The position numbers and the translations under genes are program-made. Below the pieces are notes generated by a model. The model had not been told where the DNA came from. It saw nothing but the letters and a program-made list of their open reading frames with translations, and made no database searches. A DNA stretch of 14,543 nucleotides from an uncultured Terriglobus sp. (GTDB taxonomy: Bacteria; Acidobacteriota; Terriglobia; Terriglobales; Acidobacteriaceae), in assembly GCA_937859825.1 (NCBI GenBank), contig CALMAP010000146.1, positions 867 through 15,409 of the forward strand, read 5' to 3'. Numbering within the stretch: the stretch's first letter is position 1; each line of letters begins with the position of its first letter. Of this stretch, positions 6,191-12,471 are shown piece by piece.

Positions 6191-8518
6191 CTACTGTGTG
6201 AGCTGAACGGTGCTTTGCAACTGCGCGTCGGAACTGGTGCCGACCCACACATCAAATACTCCTGGTTCCAGCACGGTGCCGCGCGTGGCGGCGCTCCAGT
6301 ATGAGAGTGCCGATGCAGGCACAGTCAGCGTGACCTCACGCGTCTCATTCGGTGCAAGTGTGATCTTCTCGAACGCCTTCAACTCACGCCGCGGCCGCGC
6401 GGTGCTGCCCGCGCGCTGGTGCGTGTAAAGCTGCACCACCTGCGTACCCGCCACGGTGGATGCATTGTGCACTGTGACCGTGGCGCGCAGTGGAGACGCC
6501 GTGCTCATCGTGTCCGCTGCCAGATGCAGATTGCTTACCGTGATATCCGCGTAGCTCAAACCGAATCCGAACGCGTAGCGCGGCGTGCTGGGCATGTCCC
6601 AGTACCGTTTGCCTGAGTTCTGCGGGTCCTGCGGCAGCTTGCCGTTGTAGAACAGGGGCTCCTGGGCGGAGTCACGCGGCCAGGTCACAGGCAGGTGGCC
6701 GCTCGGGTTGGTGTCGCCCAGCAGCAGCTTTGCGACAGCATGGCCCCCCTCCGTGCCGGGATACCAGACGTTCAGGATGGCGGGCACGTGGTCCGCTGCC
6801 CACTCGATGGTGAGCGGACGGCCTGTCATCAACACCAGCACCACCGGCTTACCCAGCGCACTTACTTCCTTCAACAGCCGTTCCTGCTCGCCCGGCAGAC
6901 TCAGATGCGCGCGCGAAGCATTCTCGCCGTTCATGGTCTGCGCTTCGCCAAGCACCAGCACCACCGCTTCTGCACCGCGCGCCGCGTCCAGCGCCTGCTG
7001 AAAGGCCTGCTGCCTGAGCGCATCCGTGGTCAGGTGCGGCTTCTCCGGCGTTACCTGCTCATCGAAGATTGTCGGCGAGCCGCGCTCAATTTCGACACCT
7101 TCGGCAACCTTGATCTGAGCGTTGGGCAACGCCTCCCGCAGACCTTCTGCGACCGTCACGGTATCGTTGCGGTCGCCGTGAATGGCCCACGAACCCATCG
7201 TGTCCAGCTTGCTATCCGCCAGCGGCCCGATCACCGCAAGTGAGTGCAGCGCCTTGCTCAGCGGAAGCGTGTGGTTCTCGTTCTTGAGCAGTACCGCCGT
7301 CTGCTCCGCTGCTGCCTCGACCGCCTTTCGCTGCTCCGGGGAGAGCGTTTCCTTGCGGAAGTCGGCCATGTCGACATAAGGATGGTCGAAGAGACCCAGC
7401 CGGTATTTAAAGAGCAGGATCGGCCTCACCAGCGCATCGATCTCGGCGATGGTCGCCTTGCCTGCTTTCACGGCGTTGGGCAAATGCTCACGGTAGAGCG
7501 AACTGGTCATCTCCATGTTCACGCCTGCCTTCACGCCCTTCACAGCCGCATCTTCGGGCGATGACGCAAAGCCGTGCGTCTGCAGGTTTTTTACCGACTC
7601 CCAGTCCGACACGACCATGCCCTGAAACCCCCACTGCTTGCGCAGCATGTCCTGCAGCAGGAAGGTATTGCCGGTTGCGGGCACTCCGTTCAGGTTCATG
7701 TAGGCGGACATGATGGTCGCAGTGCCGGCGTTCACACCCGCCCGGTAGGGACGCAGGTAGACGTTCTGCAACAGTTCGTCCGAGATGTCGGAGTCGTCGT
7801 AGTCCCGGCCGCCGGTCGCCGCACCATAACCGCCAAAGTGCTTCACGGATGCGAGAATGTGGCCGGGCGCGCCGATGTGGTCGCCCTGAAAGCCACGCAC
7901 CTGCGCTGCAGCAACTTGCTCACCGAGATAAGGATCTTCGCCTGCGCTTTCCATGATGCGGCCCCAGCGGGGGTCGCGTGCGATATCGACCATGGGTGCG
8001 AATGCCCAATGTACGCCGGCGGCGCGTGCCTCACGAGCGGCCATTGCCTGAGTTCTCGTAATCAGCGCGGGGTCCCACGAAGACGCCATCGCGAGCGGAA
8101 TTGGCGCGATGGTGCGGAAGCCGTGGATCACGTCATAGCCGAATAGCAGCGGAATGTGCAGGCGCGACTGTTCCACAGCAATGTGCTGAAGCTGGTTGAT
8201 ACGCTCCGGGTCGGTAAAGAAAAGAAAGCTGCCTACCTGCCCGTTGCGTGCCAGTTCCTCAGCTTTTGCGGGAGGCGTGAAGAATGCCTGCCCCGCCGCC
8301 TGCTCCATCTGTCCGATCTTTTCTTCCAGCGTCATGCGGCCAAGCAGATCGTCGACAAACTTTGCCTCTTTTGCCGAGGGCCCCACAGCAGCAGCGGCCG
8401 CAGAAATGTCGGGAGCAGGCGTCTGCTGTTCCATGCTCTGCAAAGGCAGCGTTATGCACGCAGCAATCAGGATTGAGGCCATACCTGGTCGAAGAGTGGT
8501 CAAGTTTAGAAAACCCAT
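6191..8518 (-). CDS. bglX: Exported GH3 beta-glucosidase, BglX-like
   Basis: It removes non-reducing-end beta-linked glucose (possibly xylose) from oligosaccharides by a retaining mechanism. The length of 775 residues matches BglX. After an export signal (hydrophobic core MASILIAACITLPL), the barrel domain shows FGYDVIHGFRTIAPIP, DIARDPRWGRIMESAGEDPYL (176-197 region), SVKHFGGYG with the substrate-binding Lys-His, and the nucleophile in MVVSDWES (D305). The second domain contains GENASRAHLSLPGEQERLL, where E532 matches the Glu of the BglX motif HEASSR and is the likely acid/base. PRYAFGFGLSY introduces the C-terminal fibronectin-like domain. I-A-A-C at 18-21 fits a loose lipobox, so it may be a lipoprotein. 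AAGGA lies 11 nt before the ATG. The permease follows in the same operon. A candidate operator and a -35-like element lie upstream. Confidence 0.95.
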   Translation of the reverse strand: MGFLNLTTLRPGMASILIAACITLPLQSMEQQTPAPDISAAAAAVGPSAKEAKFVDDLLGRMTLEEKIGQMEQAAGQAFFTPPAKAEELARNGQVGSFLFFTDPERINQLQHIAVEQSRLHIPLLFGYDVIHGFRTIAPIPLAMASSWDPALITRTQAMAAREARAAGVHWAFAPMVDIARDPRWGRIMESAGEDPYLGEQVAAAQVRGFQGDHIGAPGHILASVKHFGGYGAATGGRDYDDSDISDELLQNVYLRPYRAGVNAGTATIMSAYMNLNGVPATGNTFLLQDMLRKQWGFQGMVVSDWESVKNLQTHGFASSPEDAAVKGVKAGVNMEMTSSLYREHLPNAVKAGKATIAEIDALVRPILLFKYRLGLFDHPYVDMADFRKETLSPEQRKAVEAAAEQTAVLLKNENHTLPLSKALHSLAVIGPLADSKLDTMGSWAIHGDRNDTVTVAEGLREALPNAQIKVAEGVEIERGSPTIFDEQVTPEKPHLTTDALRQQAFQQALDAARGAEAVVLVLGEAQTMNGENASRAHLSLPGEQERLLKEVSALGKPVVLVLMTGRPLTIEWAADHVPAILNVWYPGTEGGHAVAKLLLGDTNPSGHLPVTWPRDSAQEPLFYNGKLPQDPQNSGKRYWDMPSTPRYAFGFGLSYADITVSNLHLAADTMSTASPLRATVTVHNASTVAGTQVVQLYTHQRAGSTARPRRELKAFEKITLAPNETREVTLTVPASALSYWSAATRGTVLEPGVFDVWVGTSSDAQLQSTVQLTQ

Positions 8519-8602
8519 ATGCGAAGCGTTCCTTTTCTCGCGTCGAGCAGGGTGCCTGTGCCGCTACCCTATCCATCTCAGGATGTATCACGGCATGCTT
8601 CG

Positions 8603-8614
8603 ACAATCGATTGT
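8603..8614. promoter_or_regulatory. Candidate LacI-family operator upstream of GH3
   Basis: ACAATCGATTGT is a perfect 12-bp palindrome with a central CG. LacI/GalR-family repressors bind this type of site, inserting a hinge-helix Leu at the central CpG. It is 85 nt upstream of the GH3 start and about 40 bp downstream of a TTGACA -35 element, near the expected transcription start, where a repressor would block initiation. A LacI-type gene is next upstream. The link to that regulator is inference from position and site type. Confidence 0.55.
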
Positions 8615-8650
8615 TTACTGATTTATTGGTCATTTAGCTTGAGCGGATGA

Positions 8651-8665
8651 GTGCTTGTCAAGCAC
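8651..8665 (-). promoter_or_regulatory. Palindrome overlapping a -35-like TTGACA for the GH3 operon
   Basis: GTGCTTG and CAAGCAC form a perfect 7-bp inverted repeat around one central base. On the minus strand the palindrome contains TTGACA (8656-8661), an exact -35 consensus facing GH3. No good -10 lies at 17 nt; the nearest is CTAAAT at 8632-8637 (18-nt spacer, 3 of 6 matches). A weak -10 with a palindromic -35 would fit an activated or doubly regulated promoter, but this is not proven. Confidence 0.4.
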
Positions 8666-8772
8666 CTTTACAGACGATGGTCTCGAGCCTTGCATGCGGT
8701 TGAACTTGGGTTTGCAACATGATGCAACGGGGTCGCTTGCGCTTCTCAGGAAAGAGCGTATTCTGTTGTTGA

Positions 8773-8802
8773 CTTCCGGCTGGGCCTCAGACCAACCGGA
8801 AG
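8773..8802 (-). other. Hairpin with strand-specific pairing downstream of the small ORF
   Basis: CTTCCGG and CCGGAAG pair as a 7-bp outer stem. Inside, TTGG pairs with CCAG on the minus strand (one G-U wobble), giving 11 bp and an 8-nt loop. On the plus strand the same position is a C-A mismatch, so the minus-strand RNA folds better. It starts 12 nt after the small ORF stop. No T-run follows, so it is not a standard terminator. Confidence 0.4.
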
Positions 8803-8814
8803 ATGTTATCTGCC

Positions 8815-8898
8815 CTATCTGATCAGGTAGAGCAGAGCTGCAATCCACCGCAAGGGCAAATGGATTGCAAGGTTGAAGCGCATGTTGATTGAGAACAT
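8815..8898 (-). CDS. 27-residue hydrophobic small protein or leader peptide
   Basis: I do not recognise this peptide. The ATG at 8898 has AAAGGAGG (8907-8914), an exact complement of the usual 16S rRNA tail, at 8-nt spacing. This is the best ribosome-binding site I noticed in the window. The 27 residues begin MFSINMRFNLAIHL and end LRWIAALLYLIR. Ten of 27 are Leu or Ile, with three Arg and one Trp, so the peptide could form one short membrane or amphipathic helix. A second Met (M6) is an alternative start. The start codon lies in a 6-bp inverted repeat (8881-8886 with 8894-8899), and codons 10-20 contain an 8-bp one (8840-8847 with 8861-8868). It sits 152 nt behind the LacI stop and 296 nt before GH3, on the same strand. 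Options are a small membrane protein, a leader peptide or a type I toxin-like peptide; it could also be a chance frame in a structured RNA. Confidence 0.45.
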   Translation of the reverse strand: MFSINMRFNLAIHLPLRWIAALLYLIR

Positions 8899-8906
8899 GA
8901 CTTCTC

Positions 8907-8914
8907 CCTCCTTT
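8907..8914 (-). promoter_or_regulatory. Consensus Shine-Dalgarno of the 27-codon ORF
   Basis: AAAGGAGG followed by 8 nt and ATG. Most of the other genes in this window have weaker sites (AAGGA, GGAG or none obvious), so this one stands out and is the main reason to take the small ORF seriously. Confidence 0.6.
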
Positions 8915-8925
8915 CAACAGGAATG

Positions 8926-8950
8926 ACGGCCCTGCCCCAAGCAGGGCCGT
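8926..8950 (+). terminator. Terminator-like GC-rich hairpin
   Basis: ACGGCCCTGC and GCAGGGCCGT form a perfect 10-bp stem with a CCCAA loop. On the plus strand it is followed by GTTGCTTTTG, a broken T-run, which gives moderate terminator character in that direction. The next 15 bases (8951-8965) form a second hairpin, GTTGC-TTTTG-GCAAC. On the minus strand no T-run follows; the hairpin ends 11 nt before the consensus ribosome-binding site of the small ORF. No plus-strand gene ends here, so it may instead be part of a structured minus-strand leader or intercistronic RNA. Confidence 0.45.
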
Positions 8951-9050
8951 GTTGCTTTTGGCAACCTCGGTCTTGCCCCTGCTCAACCAAACGCACATTC
9001 TGAAGCCTGTTGTCAGCGCGTCGTCCAGTGTAACCCGCTGTCTTTGCGCT

Positions 9051-10088
9051 TCAACGGGAAGGCACGCGCGCCGTCGATTCCCGCACGATCAGCTTTGCCT
9101 GCAGGCTGATCATCGGCTCGACCGCTTCGCCCCGAATGAGGCCCAGCAGACCGGTGGCGGCCACCTGACCCAGTTCCTGCAACGGCTGCCGCACCGTGGT
9201 AAGCCGAGGAATTTGGAACGCCGAAGCCGGGATGTCGTCGAAGCCGAGCACCGAGCAGTCGTGCGGCACGCTCAGTCCGGCATCGGCAAGCGAACGGACC
9301 ACACCGATCGCGGAAATGTCGTTGAAGCAGACCACAGCGGTAAAGTCTCGCGTGCGCCGCAGCAGGTCGGTCATCTCGGGGTAGCCGAGTTCCGGCGTCA
9401 CGGTGTCTTTCTCCAGCCGGATCGTGAGGTCGTCGCGCACAGTAATGCCGAGCAGCCGAGCTGCCTCAAGATTGGCCTCCCAGCGAAGGTCGGCATCGGA
9501 GCTGAAGCTCTGGCCGCGCAGGAACACGATATTGCGGTGGCCGAGATCGTGAAGGTGCCGCAGGGACTCCAATGCGGCCGCGCTCTCGTCCAGCACCACG
9601 CTGCAGACATGAGTGGGAGGCGCATGGTTGGCCACGCACACCGTTGGTACGGGAGGCGTTGCGTCAACTTTTGTGTCGATCGCCAGAATGCCTTCCACCC
9701 CGCGCGCCTGCAGCAGCCGTGTATATGTCGAGACCAGGTCTTTCCGGTGGCGATGGTGCACGGTGAAGAAGAAGTAATTCTCACGCATCAGTACGTCGGC
9801 CACACCGTTCAGCACCTGGGAGTGGTAACCGTCGCCCATCTCAGGCACCATCACGCCGATGGTCTGCGTCTTCTTGCTGCGCAATGAGCGCGCAATGTGG
9901 CTCGGCTCGTAACCGAACTTCGCGGCGGCCTCGCGCACCCGCTGACGCGTGGCTTCCGGGATGGAACGGTTTGGCGTATCGTTCAGCACAAACGACACGG
10001 TACTCGGGTTCAGGCCCAGGTACTCCCCGAGCATTTTCAGGCTGACCGGCCTGCCATCTCCCGGCATGCTGCTGTGTCGCTTGCTCAT
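9051..10088 (-). CDS. LacI/GalR-family transcriptional repressor
   Basis: This cytoplasmic DNA-binding protein has 345 residues from the ATG at 10088. The N-terminal helix-turn-helix is VSLKMLGEYLGLNPSTVSFV (about 15-34), followed by IPEATRQRVREAAAKFGYEP and the hinge helix SHIARSLRSKKT with the Leu that in LacI and PurR enters the central CpG of the operator. The periplasmic-binding-like effector domain begins at TIGVMVPEMGDGYHSQVLNG and contains VVCFNDISAIGVVRSLADAG and GFDDIPASAFQIPRLTTVRQ, typical of sugar-sensing members. The frame extends three codons upstream to a TTG at 10097, but ATG is preferred. No strong Shine-Dalgarno is visible. It lies 39 nt behind GH97 and is probably co-transcribed with it, so it would control its own operon if it binds the site near 12221. 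The effector is likely a product of the local glycosidases (inference). Confidence 0.93.
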   Translation of the reverse strand: MSKRHSSMPGDGRPVSLKMLGEYLGLNPSTVSFVLNDTPNRSIPEATRQRVREAAAKFGYEPSHIARSLRSKKTQTIGVMVPEMGDGYHSQVLNGVADVLMRENYFFFTVHHRHRKDLVSTYTRLLQARGVEGILAIDTKVDATPPVPTVCVANHAPPTHVCSVVLDESAAALESLRHLHDLGHRNIVFLRGQSFSSDADLRWEANLEAARLLGITVRDDLTIRLEKDTVTPELGYPEMTDLLRRTRDFTAVVCFNDISAIGVVRSLADAGLSVPHDCSVLGFDDIPASAFQIPRLTTVRQPLQELGQVAATGLLGLIRGEAVEPMISLQAKLIVRESTARVPSR

Positions 10089-10127
10089 CGTTGCCAAGTG
10101 TATGGCAGAAGCGTGACAACGCCGTTG

Positions 10128-12152
10128 CTATCTTGACGCGGCGTTTGTCTGCGGCACAAAGCGCACCGCGAGACCGCCTCCGGGTGCAAGCTTCACACGC
10201 AGGGTGGACGCCGGTGTGACGCGCTCCGTACGTACGCGCACGTGCTTCGGATTGGATGCGGCATCGTCTCCGTCCTGGTAGATCTGTGCCGTATATGTGC
10301 CTTTGCCGAGAAAGCCGAGCGGCTGCGCAAACTCACGCGGCGTCCAGTTGGTGATGCTGCCCAGGTACCACTCCGTACCGTGCCGCCGCGCAATTGCGGA
10401 GTACTCTCCTACTTCTCCGCCAACCACATGGGTCTCGTCCCATGTGGTCGGTACGTCCTTCAGAAATTGGAACGCCTGCGCCGCCTCGCCGTCATACTGC
10501 TGCGGGCTGTCTGACACCATGGGAACGGGGTTCTCGTAAACCACATACAACGCAAGCTGCTGCGCACGTGTTCCCATTGCCTGCGGCGCGGTGTTGCGCG
10601 CGACGAAAGACGCCTCGGTCTGGTTGTCGAAGGCGCCGGCCGTGTAGTCCATCGGCCCGGCAAGCAGGCGCGTCCACGCCAGCACGGCGCGGCCGTCCGG
10701 AGTGTCGCGGCGACCTGCCTTGTTCTGCTCGAGTCCAAGCACGGATTCATAGCTCATCACGTTCGGGTAAGTTCGCATCATTCCCCAGGGCGTGTGGCAG
10801 CCGTGGAAGTCCACCATTAGGTGGTGCGCCGCGGCGAAGCGCGCGGTGTCGTAGAAGAACTGAATGCCCTCCTGGTCGTCACGATTGATGAAGTCGATCT
10901 TCATGCCGGCAACGCCCCATTTTTCATACAGCGGAAAGGCTTCCTGCATCTGCTTCATCACCGCGGTGGAGTAGAGCCAGATCCATACCTTCACGTTTTT
11001 AGCGGCGGCGTAGCGGACCAGTTCGGGGATATCGACCTTGCCGTTCATCCTGGTGATGTCGCCGCCCTCGGTCCAACCGGCGTCGAGAAAGAAGTTGGTG
11101 AATCCTGCCTTCGCCGCGAAGTCGACGGAGTACTTCATCGTCTCCGTCGTGAACTGGTTGTCGCCACCCACGCCGGCGGCGTTCACGTTGTCTACCCACC
11201 AGTTCCAGCTTGCCTTTCCCGGCTTGATCCAACTTGTATCTTGCAGGCGGTTCACCGGGCTCAGGTCTGTCTGCAGATTGCTTTCGACGAGTTCGCCCGG
11301 CGTTTCCGCAATGCCGAGCACGCGCCACGCCGAGTGGTGCGGCAGCGTCGCGATTACGGCAAACGATGCGTCATCCCAGCGCGGCGATAGCTTCACCTTC
11401 AGCATGTGACCGCTCCAACTGCCTGTGGGATTGTTCACATAAGCGGAACTGTTGCCCTCAAGGTCAGCCTCCATCAGCGACATCCACGCACTGCCCGGCT
11501 GATGCAGCAGCGCGGGCAGGCCAACAAGAAAGCTGCTCGAAACGCCGCCCTGGTTCGCGAGCGCCGAAAGCTGGTAGCGAACGTATTCGCTCTCATAACT
11601 CGAGCGGTAGTTCGGCAGGGTCAGCAGCCAGGCTGTATCGTCCTGGCTGAAGCGGAACTCCGTCTCTTCTTCACGCACGCGCGTCTGCGTGGTGAGTATG
11701 CCGCGCGGCAGCACATAGCGAAACGCGATGCCGTTGTTGTAGGCACGCGCCTCGACGGTCATCTTACGCGCGGTAAGCGCATTGCCGTCTTCTGCTACGT
11801 CGAGTGAGAGGCTGTTGTAGCTGTCATGCGCATGACTTGTTTTTGTAAAGAGCAGCGGGTAATCATCGGTACCCTGAGAAGGCCTGGCTTCGGCGATCCT
11901 AACGTGGGAGCCGAGCGGCTCCTTGTCGTCCAGCGCGAGACCGAGTGCCGATGTGTCTAGGATGGGTGTTCCCTTGAAGGTGACAGCGTATTCAAGCTGA
12001 CCGCTGCCATTCTCCGCGAGAGAGGCACGATGTTCGATGGAGAACTGAACGACGATACGTCCGTCCGGCGATTTGAGCAGAGGCGTCTGGCCCTGTGCGA
12101 ACCCTGCAAACAAAATAGTCGCGACTGCCGTAACCAGGCATTTCAGCTTCAT
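10128..12152 (-). CDS. Secreted GH97 glycoside hydrolase, probably retaining alpha-galactosidase type
   Basis: The 674-residue exo-acting alpha-glycosidase carries a Sec signal peptide (LVTAVATILFAGFAQG, cut near residue 21). The N-terminal super-sandwich domain spans about 25-300, the (beta/alpha)8 barrel about 305-570 (SWNWWVDNVNAAGVGG, FFLDAGW, VWIWLYST), and a C-terminal sandwich follows. GVAGMKIDFINRDDQE places Asp D420 where retaining GH97 enzymes have their nucleophile (D415 in the Bacteroides alpha-galactosidase BtGH97b). Inverting SusB-type alpha-glucosidases lack that Asp. E469 in MSYESVLGLEQ is the likely acid/base and E475 a possible calcium ligand. AGGAG at 6 nt (12159-12163) supports the ATG. 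It is the first gene of the block, with the LacI gene behind it. Family assignment is firm; galactose rather than glucose specificity is inferred. Confidence 0.92.
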   Translation of the reverse strand: MKLKCLVTAVATILFAGFAQGQTPLLKSPDGRIVVQFSIEHRASLAENGSGQLEYAVTFKGTPILDTSALGLALDDKEPLGSHVRIAEARPSQGTDDYPLLFTKTSHAHDSYNSLSLDVAEDGNALTARKMTVEARAYNNGIAFRYVLPRGILTTQTRVREEETEFRFSQDDTAWLLTLPNYRSSYESEYVRYQLSALANQGGVSSSFLVGLPALLHQPGSAWMSLMEADLEGNSSAYVNNPTGSWSGHMLKVKLSPRWDDASFAVIATLPHHSAWRVLGIAETPGELVESNLQTDLSPVNRLQDTSWIKPGKASWNWWVDNVNAAGVGGDNQFTTETMKYSVDFAAKAGFTNFFLDAGWTEGGDITRMNGKVDIPELVRYAAAKNVKVWIWLYSTAVMKQMQEAFPLYEKWGVAGMKIDFINRDDQEGIQFFYDTARFAAAHHLMVDFHGCHTPWGMMRTYPNVMSYESVLGLEQNKAGRRDTPDGRAVLAWTRLLAGPMDYTAGAFDNQTEASFVARNTAPQAMGTRAQQLALYVVYENPVPMVSDSPQQYDGEAAQAFQFLKDVPTTWDETHVVGGEVGEYSAIARRHGTEWYLGSITNWTPREFAQPLGFLGKGTYTAQIYQDGDDAASNPKHVRVRTERVTPASTLRVKLAPGGGLAVRFVPQTNAASR

Positions 12153-12220
12153 CTCTCGCTCCTAAAAGCATGTTTCGGACCCGCATGTATGCCGGAACGC
12201 AGCGCACGTTCACGCACACC

Positions 12221-12232
12221 GCAATTCGTTGT
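12221..12232. promoter_or_regulatory. Degenerate second copy of the candidate LacI operator
   Basis: Read on the minus strand this is ACAACGAATTGC, matching 8 of 12 positions of the palindrome at 8603-8614 and keeping the ACAA and ATTG halves. It lies about 16 bp downstream of the TATGAT -10 element facing GH97, a similar position relative to the promoter as at GH3. The centre is not CG-symmetric, so the match could be chance. Confidence 0.25.
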
Positions 12233-12247
12233 CGCGTGGCCGGGAGA

Positions 12248-12253
12248 ATCATA
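12248..12253 (-). promoter_or_regulatory. Possible -10 element for the GH97-LacI operon
   Basis: TATGAT on the minus strand matches the sigma-70 -10 consensus at five of six positions and lies 95 nt upstream of the GH97 ATG. The hexamer 17 nt further upstream is ACCGGT, which is no -35 match, so the promoter is uncertain. Confidence 0.3.
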
Positions 12254-12459
12254 CCCTGCTTCGAGAGCGGACCGGTTACGCCGCGGCGCAGGCGAACGCG
12301 ACTGTGGCGTCATGCGTGCGACGACGCTTAAGACAAGATGGCCGCTGGCCGACGTAATGGAAGCGGCAGGGCGGGCAAGGGCAGATGGGAGTACTTCCGA
12401 GTTGCCATGCATGATGTATATCGTTACCAGTGCGGCCGCGAGGCGGACTTTGGAGAATC

Positions 12460-12464
12460 AGGAG
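12460..12464 (+). promoter_or_regulatory. Shine-Dalgarno that decides a TTG start
   Basis: AGGAG with 7 nt before the TTG at 12472. The next in-frame ATG at 12520 has no comparable site and would start inside the first membrane segment. This makes TTG the best start of the membrane TPR protein. Confidence 0.6.
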
Positions 12465-12471
12465 AAGGCTT

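Larger units (their letters stand above)
8519..9050. other. 532-nt structured intergenic region between the LacI gene and GH3
   Basis: From the GH3 side it holds GH3's ribosome-binding site, a 12-bp CG-centred palindrome (8603-8614), a 15-bp palindrome over a TTGACA (8651-8665), five inverted repeats between 8773 and 8965, and a 27-codon minus-strand ORF with a consensus ribosome-binding site. The direct repeat TGCAAC occurs twice, ten bases apart, near 8714-8728. A 122-codon minus-strand frame covers 8630-8998, but it has no domain, signal or compositional support. The 100 nt directly behind the LacI stop show no terminator. Confidence 0.6.
12153..12471. other. 319-nt divergent intergenic region between GH97 and the TPR protein
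   Basis: Toward GH97 it holds the AGGAG ribosome-binding site, a possible operator (12221-12232) and a TATGAT -10 element (12248-12253). Toward the plus-strand gene it holds AGGAG at 12460-12464 and a weak TATATC at 12417-12422 without a good -35. An imperfect inverted repeat, GTTTCGG with CCGGAAC, lies near 12172-12194. No coding frame in it is convincing. Confidence 0.5.

Noticed and set aside
8926..8950. Rho-independent terminator of the LacI gene
   Set aside because: The hairpin lies 100 nt past the LacI stop, and on the minus strand it is not followed by a T-run. The weak T-run is on the other strand.
8630..8998. 122-codon minus-strand frame across the LacI-GH3 gap
   Set aside because: It has no ribosome-binding site or recognisable domain and a low-complexity composition. 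It overlaps the hairpins and the better supported 27-codon ORF in another frame.
8949..9887. 312-codon plus-strand frame opposite the LacI gene
   Set aside because: It is a shadow of the LacI reading frame in GC-rich DNA, and the opposite strand shows clear HTH and effector-domain motifs.
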